64,000 nt of DNA. It comes from a virus. The DNA lies in the IMG/VR virus record IMGVR_UViG_3300013104_000001, positions 1 to 64,000 of that record. The stretch is one strand, 5' to 3'. Under the pieces are notes generated by a model, which saw only the letters and a list, made by a program, of their open reading frames with translations, searched no databases and was not told where the DNA came from. The stretch's first letter is position 1, and each line of letters begins with the position of its first letter. Below are positions 6,838 to 15,264 of this stretch, in pieces. Both the position numbers and the translations under genes were made by a program.

Positions 6838-9144
6838 ATGGCTTTGAAACTTCTGCATACTTCGCAAAATGCCGATATGCTGTCACGCATTCAGTCCCGC
6901 ATCAACGGTGGCCAGTTTGCCGGTAACACCGAAGTCGTTAAAGGCTTCGGTATGGAGTCAATTGACTCTGTACGCCAAGGCGCCATCGATACTGCCCTTA
7001 AGAGCGGTGTTGAACTGCTGGTAGACGTGCTGCGTGAAGGCACTGTTAACCAGGGTGCTCAGTACATCCAGGGTACTGGCGTTGAAGGTTACTCTGAAGC
7101 ACAGCTGAACGCTGCCGCTATCGCGATGACCATCGGTAACGACACCCAAGCGTACGCTTCTGCACTGAAAAGTGCTGCAGCACGCGCAGCATCAATGTCT
7201 GACCTGGCGCTGGTATCTGGTAGCCGTTACGGCTCTGCCAATATCAAACAGGGTTACGGTACCGAAGCGTTCGAACAGGCACAGTCTTTCGTGCCACAGC
7301 AGAACGCAACGATCGAATACAACCTGAAAGCGGCTAAGCAGGATGCCGTTGGTGAAGCCTTCTTCCCAACCACTACCCTGACCCCGAACGACATCGGCCT
7401 GAGCGTAACTGTTCCGGTTGACATCGTTGAACCGTTTATCAAGCACAAAGCAAATGGCGAAGTGACGGATTGGCAGCGTAAGAAGCTCATTAACGCAATG
7501 CGTGACCCGACCATCCTGCGTAACGATGCGATCAAACTGGTTCCTTACAAACCTGCTGACGGTTCTGCCAACAGCAACTTCTCTACCGTTGTCCCAGCGT
7601 TCACTGAACTGCAGGGCGGCGAGCTGGTGCCATCAGGCGCACTGAAACCAGGTCTGAAAATCGGCTTCATGGGTCTGTGCTCAACTCCTTCACTGGTTCA
7701 GGCTGGTGCACTGGAGTCTTCTGACCAGATCGATACCGGTACTCGCCTGCAGTACATCTGGATCGAAGTGGCTAACGCTTCTGGTACCAAAGAGCTGTTC
7801 CGTCTGCGCACTGACCACCTGGATCGTTCTACTTTCCAGAAATCTCAGGAAGGCGATAAGTTCGAGACGTCTCTGGACCTCTCTAACGTTACCATCGGCC
7901 TGAACGAGCTGACCAAAACTGTTGACAACACTGACTCTGCTCTGTTGGCTCCACTGGTCACTGGCGGTCAGCAAGCGATCCTGGCGCTGGATATCAAAGG
8001 TACTCTGAACCACGAGAAAGGTTCTGTTGTTGTTGGTGGTCTGACTCAGCCTACCATCACTCGTATCTACGATACCGTTGCTAAAGAAGAGATGAACGTC
8101 AAGTCTGGCGCACTGAAAGATGCGATCGACGGCCTGACCCTGACCTTCGTTGGCTACCAGCTGCGTGCTAACCTGCGTAACAGCAACTTCCGTACTCGCG
8201 AACAGCGTGTTGACCGTCAGACTTCCGTGTACAAGTACATGGTACAGCTGGGCGCGCCAATCACTGCTATCGCCCCGGCAACTGACGCGTGGGGCCCGAA
8301 AGAGTCTATCGCTGTTGAAACTCTGAGCAATGCGACCTACGCACGTAACTCCGCAATGGCTATCAGCCGTCTGCTGGACTACGTTGAAACCATCCGTGAT
8401 GCGGGTGTGACCAATAACGGCCTGTGGCAGCGTTACGATGAGAACAGCATCGAAGGCGTTGGTAAAGCAGTTGTTGATCCATGGTACGGTGAAGGTTCTT
8501 ACGACATCTCTAAAACTGTGAACGGCGTTAAGTCTTCTCAGACCCGTGATGACGTTTCTGAAAAGATCCTGAACATCCTGCGTACCTACGCGTACCGCAT
8601 GAACGCAGAGTCTGGCTACAACGTTGCGCTGCAGATGCTGTACAACGAAGTAACTCCAACTCTGGTTATCGCAACCGACAACATCATCGCTCAGTACCTG
8701 ATGGAAGTTGGTGACCTCCGCACTGCTGGTATCAGCTTCAAAGTGCACGTGGCCACTACCAACAACATCGAAATGCGCGGTAAGATTCTGATGACCCTCT
8801 CTCGCATGAAAGCGGGCGGTCTGGATCTGTTGACTTTCGGTATGCACCTGTGGGTTCCTGAGATCGTAGCAACTGTTAACGTAATGCGTAACGGTACCTA
8901 CATCGAAGAAACCATGGTACAGCCGCGTAACCTGCATGTTGTTGTTTGCCCGATCATCGCGAACATCACCATCACTGGTCTGGAAGAAGCTTACACTGGC
9001 AAGATCACTATCGCTGCAGATATCATCAGCGAGCCAGAAGCTGCAGGTACCCAAGACCTGGGCGGCCTGAACACCACTCCAGCTAACGGTACTACCGCGC
9101 CTACCGGCACTGGTACTACTGCTAACGGCGGTGCAGGTAGCTAA
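6838..9144 (+). CDS. Major capsid protein
   Basis: 768 residues. Forms the head shell. The call rests on several points: the length is close to jumbo-phage capsid proteins such as phiKZ gp120; the helical N-terminal region (about 1-165) is rich in Ala/Gly/Gln, as in cleavable delta-type segments; and the beta-rich body contains blocks typical of the HK97-fold (YQLRANLRNSNFRTREQR around 440, ITAIAPATDAWGPKES near 475, TYAYRMNAESGYNVALQML around 585-603). The C-terminal tail is Gly/Thr/Asn-rich. Codon use is strongly biased (CTG, CGT, AAC) compared with neighbours, as expected for the most abundant virion protein. Strong ribosome site (GAAGGAAACGAG); flanked by a leader hairpin and a terminator. 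N-terminal processing is inferred, not seen. Confidence 0.8.
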   Translation: MALKLLHTSQNADMLSRIQSRINGGQFAGNTEVVKGFGMESIDSVRQGAIDTALKSGVELLVDVLREGTVNQGAQYIQGTGVEGYSEAQLNAAAIAMTIGNDTQAYASALKSAAARAASMSDLALVSGSRYGSANIKQGYGTEAFEQAQSFVPQQNATIEYNLKAAKQDAVGEAFFPTTTLTPNDIGLSVTVPVDIVEPFIKHKANGEVTDWQRKKLINAMRDPTILRNDAIKLVPYKPADGSANSNFSTVVPAFTELQGGELVPSGALKPGLKIGFMGLCSTPSLVQAGALESSDQIDTGTRLQYIWIEVANASGTKELFRLRTDHLDRSTFQKSQEGDKFETSLDLSNVTIGLNELTKTVDNTDSALLAPLVTGGQQAILALDIKGTLNHEKGSVVVGGLTQPTITRIYDTVAKEEMNVKSGALKDAIDGLTLTFVGYQLRANLRNSNFRTREQRVDRQTSVYKYMVQLGAPITAIAPATDAWGPKESIAVETLSNATYARNSAMAISRLLDYVETIRDAGVTNNGLWQRYDENSIEGVGKAVVDPWYGEGSYDISKTVNGVKSSQTRDDVSEKILNILRTYAYRMNAESGYNVALQMLYNEVTPTLVIATDNIIAQYLMEVGDLRTAGISFKVHVATTNNIEMRGKILMTLSRMKAGGLDLLTFGMHLWVPEIVATVNVMRNGTYIEETMVQPRNLHVVVCPIIANITITGLEEAYTGKITIAADIISEPEAAGTQDLGGLNTTPANGTTAPTGTGTTANGGAGS

Positions 9145-9186
9145 TCCGCAAGGATAACTACCTAGTTAGTATTTACTAACATAAAT

Positions 9187-9210
9187 GAGGAGGGGCGAAA
9201 GCTCCTCCTC
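9187..9210 (+). terminator. Terminator after the capsid gene
   Basis: 10-bp stem GAGGAGGGGC / GCTCCTCCTC (one G-U) with a GAAA tetraloop, followed by TTATGCCGTC and a short T run. A second small hairpin (GTTAGT-ATTT-ACTAAC, 9165-9180) lies just before it. Confidence 0.8.
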
Positions 9211-9234
9211 TTATGCCGTCTAAATTTTTATAAA

Positions 9235-9244
9235 CCTACATTAC
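9235..9244 (+). promoter_or_regulatory. Candidate promoter word CCTACATTAC (copy 1)
   Basis: The 10-base word CCTACATTAC occurs identically here, at 41900 and at 50378. Each copy is in an intergenic space before a gene start (65, 27 and 39 bases upstream). Here it follows the capsid terminator, where a new transcript would be expected to begin. Function inferred only from position and recurrence. Confidence 0.35.
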
Positions 9245-9308
9245 TAAGGTGATGCAATAGTAACGCTAATGTTTAGTTGGAGCATTGTATCATGACGGGG
9301 TTAGGTTT

Positions 9309-10307
9309 ATGTCTCATGACCATCAATTCAACGAGGTGTCAAGCCAAGCGCACTTCAACTATGATTCAGATTGTAAGATAAGTTATTTCATTAAGTCAGA
9401 ATTGAGATCACCCTTGGTAGTCCGTCATCGAAGTGGCATGGATAACGTAATCCCTGGTAAGATGTTTGGCGGGGGTGTCTCTAATCGTGTAGAAATCATG
9501 CTCGAGTTTCAAGTTAAAGAGCAAGTATTTCTCGACATTAATAGTAAATCAATTGAGGAGCTGCCGCCTGAATACGCCGTGATAGCAAAATCTATCGGGG
9601 CTATCAGAGAACGTCGTGTGAGGGAAATGGGTAATTACTTCGTTGGTAGAGTGATGTACACATTCACGCAAGATTACTTTGATCGCTTTGATGGGACGTT
9701 CTATTTCTCTGTATTGGATATGGTGTTGTCAACCAATCAGATCGAAGAAACAGAACTGCATCCTTACTCTGTACATGCAAAGCAACAATCCATGGCAGAG
9801 AAAATAAAGGACGATTATGCTGGCTTAGTGACTTATGCAGTAAAGCTGGTAGATTCGCAGATGCAATTAGGCCCAAAATACATAAACATCGGAGGTGATG
9901 TTTTTGAGCTTATACCCACCGAAGGAACCGGGACCGAATCAGCTGACGGTCTCTACTTCATCGGTGACAGTCCAGTGACACGGCCTAACCGTAATAGACG
10001 GGATAGTCGTACTCGATTCATTCCCATGGATAAAATTGTAGCGAACCCTGATCAGTATGGATTGTATCCGACTATTGGTGAGGCGCGACATCGTGGGGAT
10101 AAACAATTGGATGCGGCTTATAATGCATTGGATGTTGCAAAAGGGAAGGAAAGGAAGGCGCAGGAGAAGATAGCTCAACTGGAAACTCAGATTGAGGGAT
10201 TCAAGGCAAAAGAGAAACAGGACAACAGTATGGTTCTCAACAAAGGGATAACGGAGCTCATCAAACTCGTAACCGCTACGATCGGTATTGTTAAACTCTT
10301 GAGGTAA
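9309..10307 (+). CDS. Unknown, probable structural protein
   Basis: 332 residues. Start ATG 9309 after GGGGTTAGGTTT; an upstream TTG at 9285 is unlikely. The N-terminal two thirds are beta-rich. Residues about 265-305 are a charged heptad-like helix (ALDVAKGKERKAQEKIAQLE), followed by an amphipathic C-terminal helix (ITELIKLVTATIGIVKLLR). Such a tail could mediate oligomerisation or membrane contact. It sits between capsid and other particle genes, which favours a virion or assembly role, but no family is recognised. Confidence 0.7.
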   Translation: MSHDHQFNEVSSQAHFNYDSDCKISYFIKSELRSPLVVRHRSGMDNVIPGKMFGGGVSNRVEIMLEFQVKEQVFLDINSKSIEELPPEYAVIAKSIGAIRERRVREMGNYFVGRVMYTFTQDYFDRFDGTFYFSVLDMVLSTNQIEETELHPYSVHAKQQSMAEKIKDDYAGLVTYAVKLVDSQMQLGPKYINIGGDVFELIPTEGTGTESADGLYFIGDSPVTRPNRNRRDSRTRFIPMDKIVANPDQYGLYPTIGEARHRGDKQLDAAYNALDVAKGKERKAQEKIAQLETQIEGFKAKEKQDNSMVLNKGITELIKLVTATIGIVKLLR

Positions 10308-10311
10308 CTCA

Positions 10312-12000
10312 ATGGACCCGTTGCTCGAAACCGCCATAAAGAACATTGTGCCATGGATGAATCCAGACATTAGTAATGGATTCGTAAAACGTGAGTTGGA
10401 TAAAGCGTTGGAATTTCTCAACAACGTCTTCCATAGCGCGTTTGGCAGTCTGGGGTCAAATATAAAGTACGTAGGGTACAGTCGTTGTCGGCCTGATGAA
10501 GAGTATCGCTTTAGCCTGAAAAGGAATGGCGGGACTACAGCTTCAAAGGCGCGTTATGAATTAGCCAGATCTGATGTGTTCCTGGTGAAGTTCAATTTCA
10601 CGATCGATAATAAACCAACCAAACCACTGCTGCTCTATATACCGTATTGTGATGATACGGGGCTGATGCATTTGCGCGGGACAGCGCACACCATCACGCC
10701 GGTGTTGGAAGACCCGGGAATCTCGGTGACTCGAGATGGTTGTTTCTTCCGCGTGACTTGTGACAAGATCGTTGTGAAGCGAACTGGTCACACCATCTGT
10801 CGTGATGTGGTTGATATCACACAGAAACGTACACGCATCCAGAAACATATCAACATCCCGTGGAGTAAGATCTATCGTCCTAAGCAACAGAAGGCAAACT
10901 CTGCAAAGACAGCGCCGGTGACATCCCTCCCTCACTATCTGTTTGCAAAGTACGGTGTGACGTATACCTTTAAGAAGTATGCGGGTGTGGACATCGTGTA
11001 TGGTTCTGAGCTGGATATCACAGCAGAGAACTATCCTGATAAAGAGTGGACACGTTTCTACTCGGCTAAACAAACTCACCCAAACAACAAGCGTCCTTCT
11101 CAGGAATGGGTACCAACGTCTGCTGCGTTAGCGGTCAGAACAAACAACCCCACTCCGATTATTGACATCCTTGTTGCAGGCTACTTCTATGTCGCCGACT
11201 GTTACACCCATGAATTCAATCCGATGCACTCTGATGAACCAGATCACTGGCGTCTGATGATGGGTAAGATGGTCTTCAACAAAACGGTTAAGTATGTACA
11301 GATGACGGAGTATCTCTCTCCACACTTTGCATCGCTTGATACGTATTTGGACGACATCGCAAAAGAGAACCTGGCTAACGAAGGCGTGTTATGTGAAGAC
11401 ATCTATGAACTGATGTCCTATCTCATTTCCAACCTGGATTATCTGATCAATACCGTTAACCTGGCAAGCATGTATAATAAAAAGTTAGTTGTACTGCCAT
11501 ACGTGCTGTCACCGATCATCCACGGTATCTTCTATACCAAGTTCAATCTGATGCAACAATGCAAGAAACGGGCTATTGACACGACCACCGGGGAAGAAGT
11601 AATGGTGTTCAGTGAGGATACGTTGTTTGACGTCCTAGGCCGTAACTTGAAGCCAGAAGCGATTAACAAAGTGAAAGGGCCAGACCATGGCATGATTAGC
11701 TCTGTAGCCGCACCTGGTGACAATAAGATGTTTAAGATAAATAATAAGATCACACTACAGCAGAACGCAACACAATCAGGTGGACGACGCAACGAGTCTC
11801 CAATGACCGATGAGTCGAAAGGATTGGATGTGAGTATCGCTGACTGCGGTTCTTATCTCCACGTAACCAAACCGGATCCAACTGGTCGATCGCTAATTAA
11901 CCCTTTTAAAATGCTGGTCAATGATAAGTTCCTGCCGTCGAAGGTTCACGAAGAACTCTTCAATAACGTGCAGAGCATTATTACACGCCGCAATATTTAA
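10312..12000 (+). CDS. Unknown large protein in the head gene block
   Basis: 562 residues, no recognised family. The N-terminus is helical and the region 100-190 is beta-rich with the striking segment LRGTAHTITPVLEDPGISV (about 123-141). Basic patches (KRTRIQKHIN, RPKQQKAN) suggest nucleic acid or protein binding. Four bases separate it from the upstream gene, so they share a transcript. Position inside the capsid/portal block points to a virion or morphogenesis role. A faint resemblance of the 120-160 segment to RNA polymerase beta subunits was considered and not accepted. Confidence 0.75.
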   Translation: MDPLLETAIKNIVPWMNPDISNGFVKRELDKALEFLNNVFHSAFGSLGSNIKYVGYSRCRPDEEYRFSLKRNGGTTASKARYELARSDVFLVKFNFTIDNKPTKPLLLYIPYCDDTGLMHLRGTAHTITPVLEDPGISVTRDGCFFRVTCDKIVVKRTGHTICRDVVDITQKRTRIQKHINIPWSKIYRPKQQKANSAKTAPVTSLPHYLFAKYGVTYTFKKYAGVDIVYGSELDITAENYPDKEWTRFYSAKQTHPNNKRPSQEWVPTSAALAVRTNNPTPIIDILVAGYFYVADCYTHEFNPMHSDEPDHWRLMMGKMVFNKTVKYVQMTEYLSPHFASLDTYLDDIAKENLANEGVLCEDIYELMSYLISNLDYLINTVNLASMYNKKLVVLPYVLSPIIHGIFYTKFNLMQQCKKRAIDTTTGEEVMVFSEDTLFDVLGRNLKPEAINKVKGPDHGMISSVAAPGDNKMFKINNKITLQQNATQSGGRRNESPMTDESKGLDVSIADCGSYLHVTKPDPTGRSLINPFKMLVNDKFLPSKVHEELFNNVQSIITRRNI

Positions 12001-12012
12001 TGAGCCTACATC

Positions 12013-12087
12013 ATGAAATTGTCAACAGACTTGTTTGTACCGATTCATGATCCAACGTCGACAAAGCCCGTGCAGCCGCGCTTGTAA
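12013..12087 (+). CDS. Possible 24-residue peptide
   Basis: A short ATG frame, MKLSTDLFVPIHDP and ten more residues, lies in the gap between two structural genes. The ribosome site is poor (TGAG) and there is no support beyond an intact frame, so it may be chance. The word CCTACATCAT just before it is one variant of the repeated CCTACATTAC. Confidence 0.2.
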   Translation: MKLSTDLFVPIHDPTSTKPVQPRL

Positions 12088-12116
12088 GTTAAGTCGAATA
12101 ATTACCACTTTGTAGA

Positions 12117-12135
12117 ACAGATCGTTTTGATCTGT
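12117..12135 (+). promoter_or_regulatory. Leader hairpin upstream of the glutamine-rich gene
   Basis: ACAGATC-GTTTT-GATCTGT, a perfect 7-bp stem ending 14 bases before the start codon and directly before the AAAGGAAA ribosome site. Similar in position to the capsid leader hairpin; a role in mRNA stability or translation is inferred. Confidence 0.4.
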
Positions 12136-12149
12136 AAAAGGAAACCGTT

Positions 12150-14675
12150 ATGAGCAACATGTATCCGCAGATGATGGGTCAAGGAGTGCAGATGTATCCT
12201 CAGCAGCAAATGTATCCTCAACAGATGATGCCGCCGCAGATGATGCAACAGCAGCAAACTCCTCAAATCGATAAGCAAGCGTTGGCACAAGCCTTTGCAA
12301 AGTTTATCAATCAGGCCACCCAGTCTCAACAAAACCAGCTTACCTCTTATATCTACAACCGCTACACCCAGAATAACTATCAAAACCCTGAGTTCCAGTC
12401 CGCTGTGAACACGGTGCTTGCGATGTATATGCTGGGTATGCAAACTGCACCGGGTCAACATCCGCAGCAGCTGCAAGCGGCAGCGGTAACGGATGCGTAT
12501 GAGATTACTGCAATTCAGGAATTAATGAAGCAGCCGCAGATGGCACAGATGTTGCCTCCGCAGACTGTCTCAGCCCTGGTGCAGAACATTCCGCGTTTAC
12601 AACAGGCAATGAACCAGAGTTTCTCTCAGTTACAATTGCCAATCGTTCAACTGCAAGTTCCAGGTTATCAGTTGCAGAACCAAATGATGCCGCAATTCGG
12701 AATGGCACCAGGCTATAATGCGCAGATGATGCCACAGCCTGGTTACGTTCCGCAGCAGCAGCCGATGAGCAACTATAACGTTCTGCAAGCACCACAGCAG
12801 TTCAATACCTACAATCAACATGCAAACGACAATTACGGTATGAGCGATGCTCGTGCTCAGTTGCCGCCAAAGCCTGCTGACGGTAAGTATTATGGTCCAG
12901 CTGCAATTGAAACTTCATCTGCAAGCAAACCGTCGGGTATTCAACCGGTAACTATCCCGCCTGTTGGAACCAGTGAAGCACGGCTCACCCTACCGCCGCT
13001 GGTAACTACTCAGCAGCAACAGCAGCCGCAGGTGCCATTGCATCAGCAAGGTGTGTTACAGGAGTTCTCCACACCTAATCTGTTAAACGACATGAATGCG
13101 CAAGCTGCCATGATCCCACCAAGCGATATCAACTTTGATCAGGTGATGTCAATGCAGGCTGAAGACGAAGAAGAAGCAATGTTCAACGTCCCAATGCCTG
13201 ATCAGGAAGAAATGCTGGCGATTAATGCGGGTAATGCTACTGATGATCATCAGAGCCCTTATCCAAGTTTCTCCAGCATCTTTGGTGCGGCAAGTCAAGG
13301 CGCTAATCTGAGCAGTGCTGCTGAACAAGCGATGGTTCCGCCTCCAATGGAAGCTATTCAGCAACAAGTACAGGTTCCGGCTGAGCAGTTACCAGAAGTC
13401 GTCGTACAGCAGGAAACCCAGTTGTCCAAAGATGGTTTACCGGACGGCTGGATGTATACCGAAGATCTGGAAGTCGGTGAGTTCCTGAAGCTGATGGTAG
13501 AAGCTAAACGTAATCGTAAGCATCCGGTTCCGATGCATTATGACCGTACTTACATGACCCGTCTGTATCGCTACGGCGAGAAAGGCGAAATTGAACAGAA
13601 AATCGTAGGAGTAACCATGGACAGACTTCGTCATGACATTAGCTCACTGGACGACAACAGTGCACTGGAAGGTGCGCGTGAGCAAGTGGCGCTGTTCACC
13701 CCATTAGTTGCAACGATGGTTGATGCGGCTAATAAAGTGGTGAAAGAAAACGATAAGGATCCGGTAAAAGTCACAGAAGCACTTAAAGAGAAGGATATCT
13801 TTATTGTGGCTAAAGCGGTAACTGTTTCTTGTCGTCAAGAAGCAGCTATTCTGATCGCGGGTCGTGCGGGTGAGCTGCAGAAGCTTAATGGCAACAAACA
13901 CGGTTATGAGTATTACTACCGTGAAGCGATGGTGCTGCAAACAGCGAAGAACGTCAACGATGTTGTATTGTCGGATGATGTTAAGCCGTTAACTCAGCGC
14001 AGTCGTATTAACAACCTGATGGAACTCTCTCAGGCGATTCGTGCTGCACGTGAAGGCGGTTCGCTGTCTCCACAGGCACTGGGTAAATTGACCACGCACA
14101 TCACTGAAGTACTCAATGACGTGTTAACGCACGAATATGCGTATTCCGGTCAGTTGTTGCTGACAGGTCTGGATGAAGACGGTCTTCCGATGAACCTCGA
14201 AGATGAGCTGGTGCAGTTTGTTCTGTACATGGATCAATCTGACGATAATCGTGAAGTTCTGGAATTGATCCATAAACGTTGGGTGCCGCTGCGTGAGCGT
14301 CTGTGCATTATCTTAACTGATGATTCACTGAAAGCCTCACAGAACATCCTGGCGCGTCGTTACGCTACCGGTGATGATCTGGAAGGCCTGCTCGAAGCAA
14401 CCAGTAACATGATGATCGCATTGTCTGTGGTGAGTGTTACCCAGCTCAATCGTTCTAGCCGTGATCTGAAGATTGATAACAAAGATCGTATCTTTGCAGT
14501 CAACCAGTCAGACTCGCCGTATCTGTACAGCGTACTGCAGGGTATCCATGAACGTACCGGTAAACATGATGTGCGTTACACTAAGCATCGTGTGGTAACT
14601 ACCGATGGTCGTTTCATGAACTTTACCCGTGGTGGCTTCGGTGATGGCTCTGTGTTCATTGTGAACTTCGAGTAA
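12150..14675 (+). CDS. Large structural-type protein with glutamine-rich disordered N-terminus
   Basis: 841 residues. Residues 1-50 and about 160-340 are extremely rich in Gln, Met, Pro and Tyr (for example MYPQQQMYPQQMMPPQMM) and look disordered or prion-like. Residues about 430-841 are ordinary globular alpha/beta sequence beginning near LPDGWMYTEDLEVGEFLKL and ending in a beta-rich segment. Strong ribosome site AAAGGAAACC. Location between head genes suggests a virion or assembly protein; a scaffold or internal head protein is possible. The disordered half is atypical for phage capsid components. No enzymatic motif seen. Confidence 0.75.
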   Translation: MSNMYPQMMGQGVQMYPQQQMYPQQMMPPQMMQQQQTPQIDKQALAQAFAKFINQATQSQQNQLTSYIYNRYTQNNYQNPEFQSAVNTVLAMYMLGMQTAPGQHPQQLQAAAVTDAYEITAIQELMKQPQMAQMLPPQTVSALVQNIPRLQQAMNQSFSQLQLPIVQLQVPGYQLQNQMMPQFGMAPGYNAQMMPQPGYVPQQQPMSNYNVLQAPQQFNTYNQHANDNYGMSDARAQLPPKPADGKYYGPAAIETSSASKPSGIQPVTIPPVGTSEARLTLPPLVTTQQQQQPQVPLHQQGVLQEFSTPNLLNDMNAQAAMIPPSDINFDQVMSMQAEDEEEAMFNVPMPDQEEMLAINAGNATDDHQSPYPSFSSIFGAASQGANLSSAAEQAMVPPPMEAIQQQVQVPAEQLPEVVVQQETQLSKDGLPDGWMYTEDLEVGEFLKLMVEAKRNRKHPVPMHYDRTYMTRLYRYGEKGEIEQKIVGVTMDRLRHDISSLDDNSALEGAREQVALFTPLVATMVDAANKVVKENDKDPVKVTEALKEKDIFIVAKAVTVSCRQEAAILIAGRAGELQKLNGNKHGYEYYYREAMVLQTAKNVNDVVLSDDVKPLTQRSRINNLMELSQAIRAAREGGSLSPQALGKLTTHITEVLNDVLTHEYAYSGQLLLTGLDEDGLPMNLEDELVQFVLYMDQSDDNREVLELIHKRWVPLRERLCIILTDDSLKASQNILARRYATGDDLEGLLEATSNMMIALSVVSVTQLNRSSRDLKIDNKDRIFAVNQSDSPYLYSVLQGIHERTGKHDVRYTKHRVVTTDGRFMNFTRGGFGDGSVFIVNFE

Positions 14676-14682
14676 CATAAGG

Positions 14683-14702
14683 AGGAGGGCTTCGGTCCTC
14701 CT
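14683..14702 (+). terminator. Terminator with UUCG loop
   Basis: AGGAGGGC-TTCG-GTCCTCCT (8 bp, one G-U), then TTTATGCCGCC. The stem contains AGGAGG, so the only purine-rich sequence before the next gene is locked in the hairpin. Confidence 0.7.
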
Positions 14703-14716
14703 TTATGCCGCCTATC

Positions 14717-15019
14717 ATGCAACTACTGCACAGTAACGTAAGAGAGCGCTTCAGCGCGTGTATAACCGCTTCTTCAGCAAAAGCATACAAAGACATCATT
14801 GCTGACGTTTGGCACGCGTTAGATGCCACACGTTTGCTCAAACCCTATCGTATGATCTTGATATTAAAAGGTGATATCATTCACGTGGTTTACGATACCA
14901 CTCTAGGGCATGAGTACACATTTGATATTCCACCCTTTGCCGATATTAAGGAAAGCTTCGAACGTAGCAACATAACAACGCAAACTTTCTTTAACGCAGC
15001 AACTAACTCTAAACAGTGA
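14717..15019 (+). CDS. Small unknown protein
   Basis: 100 residues from ATG 14717. An ATG at 14705 is part of the terminator trailer TTATGCC and is doubtful; neither has a proper ribosome site, so the start is uncertain. The sequence runs helix, then a strand pair (MILILKGDIIHVVYDTT, about 45-61), then a helical C-terminus. Not recognised. It is followed within six bases by another small gene. Confidence 0.55.
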   Translation: MQLLHSNVRERFSACITASSAKAYKDIIADVWHALDATRLLKPYRMILILKGDIIHVVYDTTLGHEYTFDIPPFADIKESFERSNITTQTFFNAATNSKQ

Positions 15020-15025
15020 GGTACT

Positions 15026-15199
15026 ATGACAAGAAGTATAGCAACCGGTCCTAAACGTGTTATGCGATCTGTAGGAAATGTAAGACCTGAAACTGTGCAC
15101 ATTCGTGCAAGTCTTAAGCTGGTTAGCGGATCATGGGTAGTTATCCCACCGACACCAAAGCTCATTGAACAAGACTATGGCATCCCACGCATACATTAA
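15026..15199 (+). CDS. 57-residue unknown basic peptide
   Basis: Begins MTRSIATGPKRVMRSVGNVR and ends with YGIPRIH. Good ribosome site (GTGAGG, five bases from ATG) and tight spacing after the preceding stop support a real gene. Basic N-terminal half, then a predicted strand (SGSWVVIPP). Unknown function; ends one base before the GGCATAA arm of a strong terminator. Confidence 0.55.
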   Translation: MTRSIATGPKRVMRSVGNVRPETVHIRASLKLVSGSWVVIPPTPKLIEQDYGIPRIH

Positions 15200-15207
15200 C
15201 CGGCATA

Positions 15208-15261
15208 AGAGGAGATCTCCCATGACGGGAGATCTCCTCTGCTATGCTTCTTTTTTTTTTT
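15208..15261. terminator. Strong terminator between convergent genes
   Basis: Perfect 14-bp stem AGAGGAGATCTCCC / GGGAGATCTCCTCT, loop ATGAC, then an 11-T tract and GGTTT on the plus strand. The outer GGCATAA and CTATGC arms are partly complementary. It serves plus transcription clearly; the portal-like gene ends four bases beyond and may use the same hairpin from the other side. Confidence 0.9.
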
Positions 15262-15264
15262 GGT

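Noticed and set aside
7690-9054. 454-codon open frame on the minus strand opposite the capsid gene
   Set aside because: It is the mirror of strongly biased capsid codons; composition (Val/Gln/Arg-rich, no motif) and lack of a ribosome site mark it as a shadow.
10312-12000. Possible RNA polymerase beta-subunit relative because of the LRGTAHTITPVLEDP segment
   Set aside because: Only one short segment is suggestive; no catalytic or bridge-helix motifs and no partner subunits nearby.
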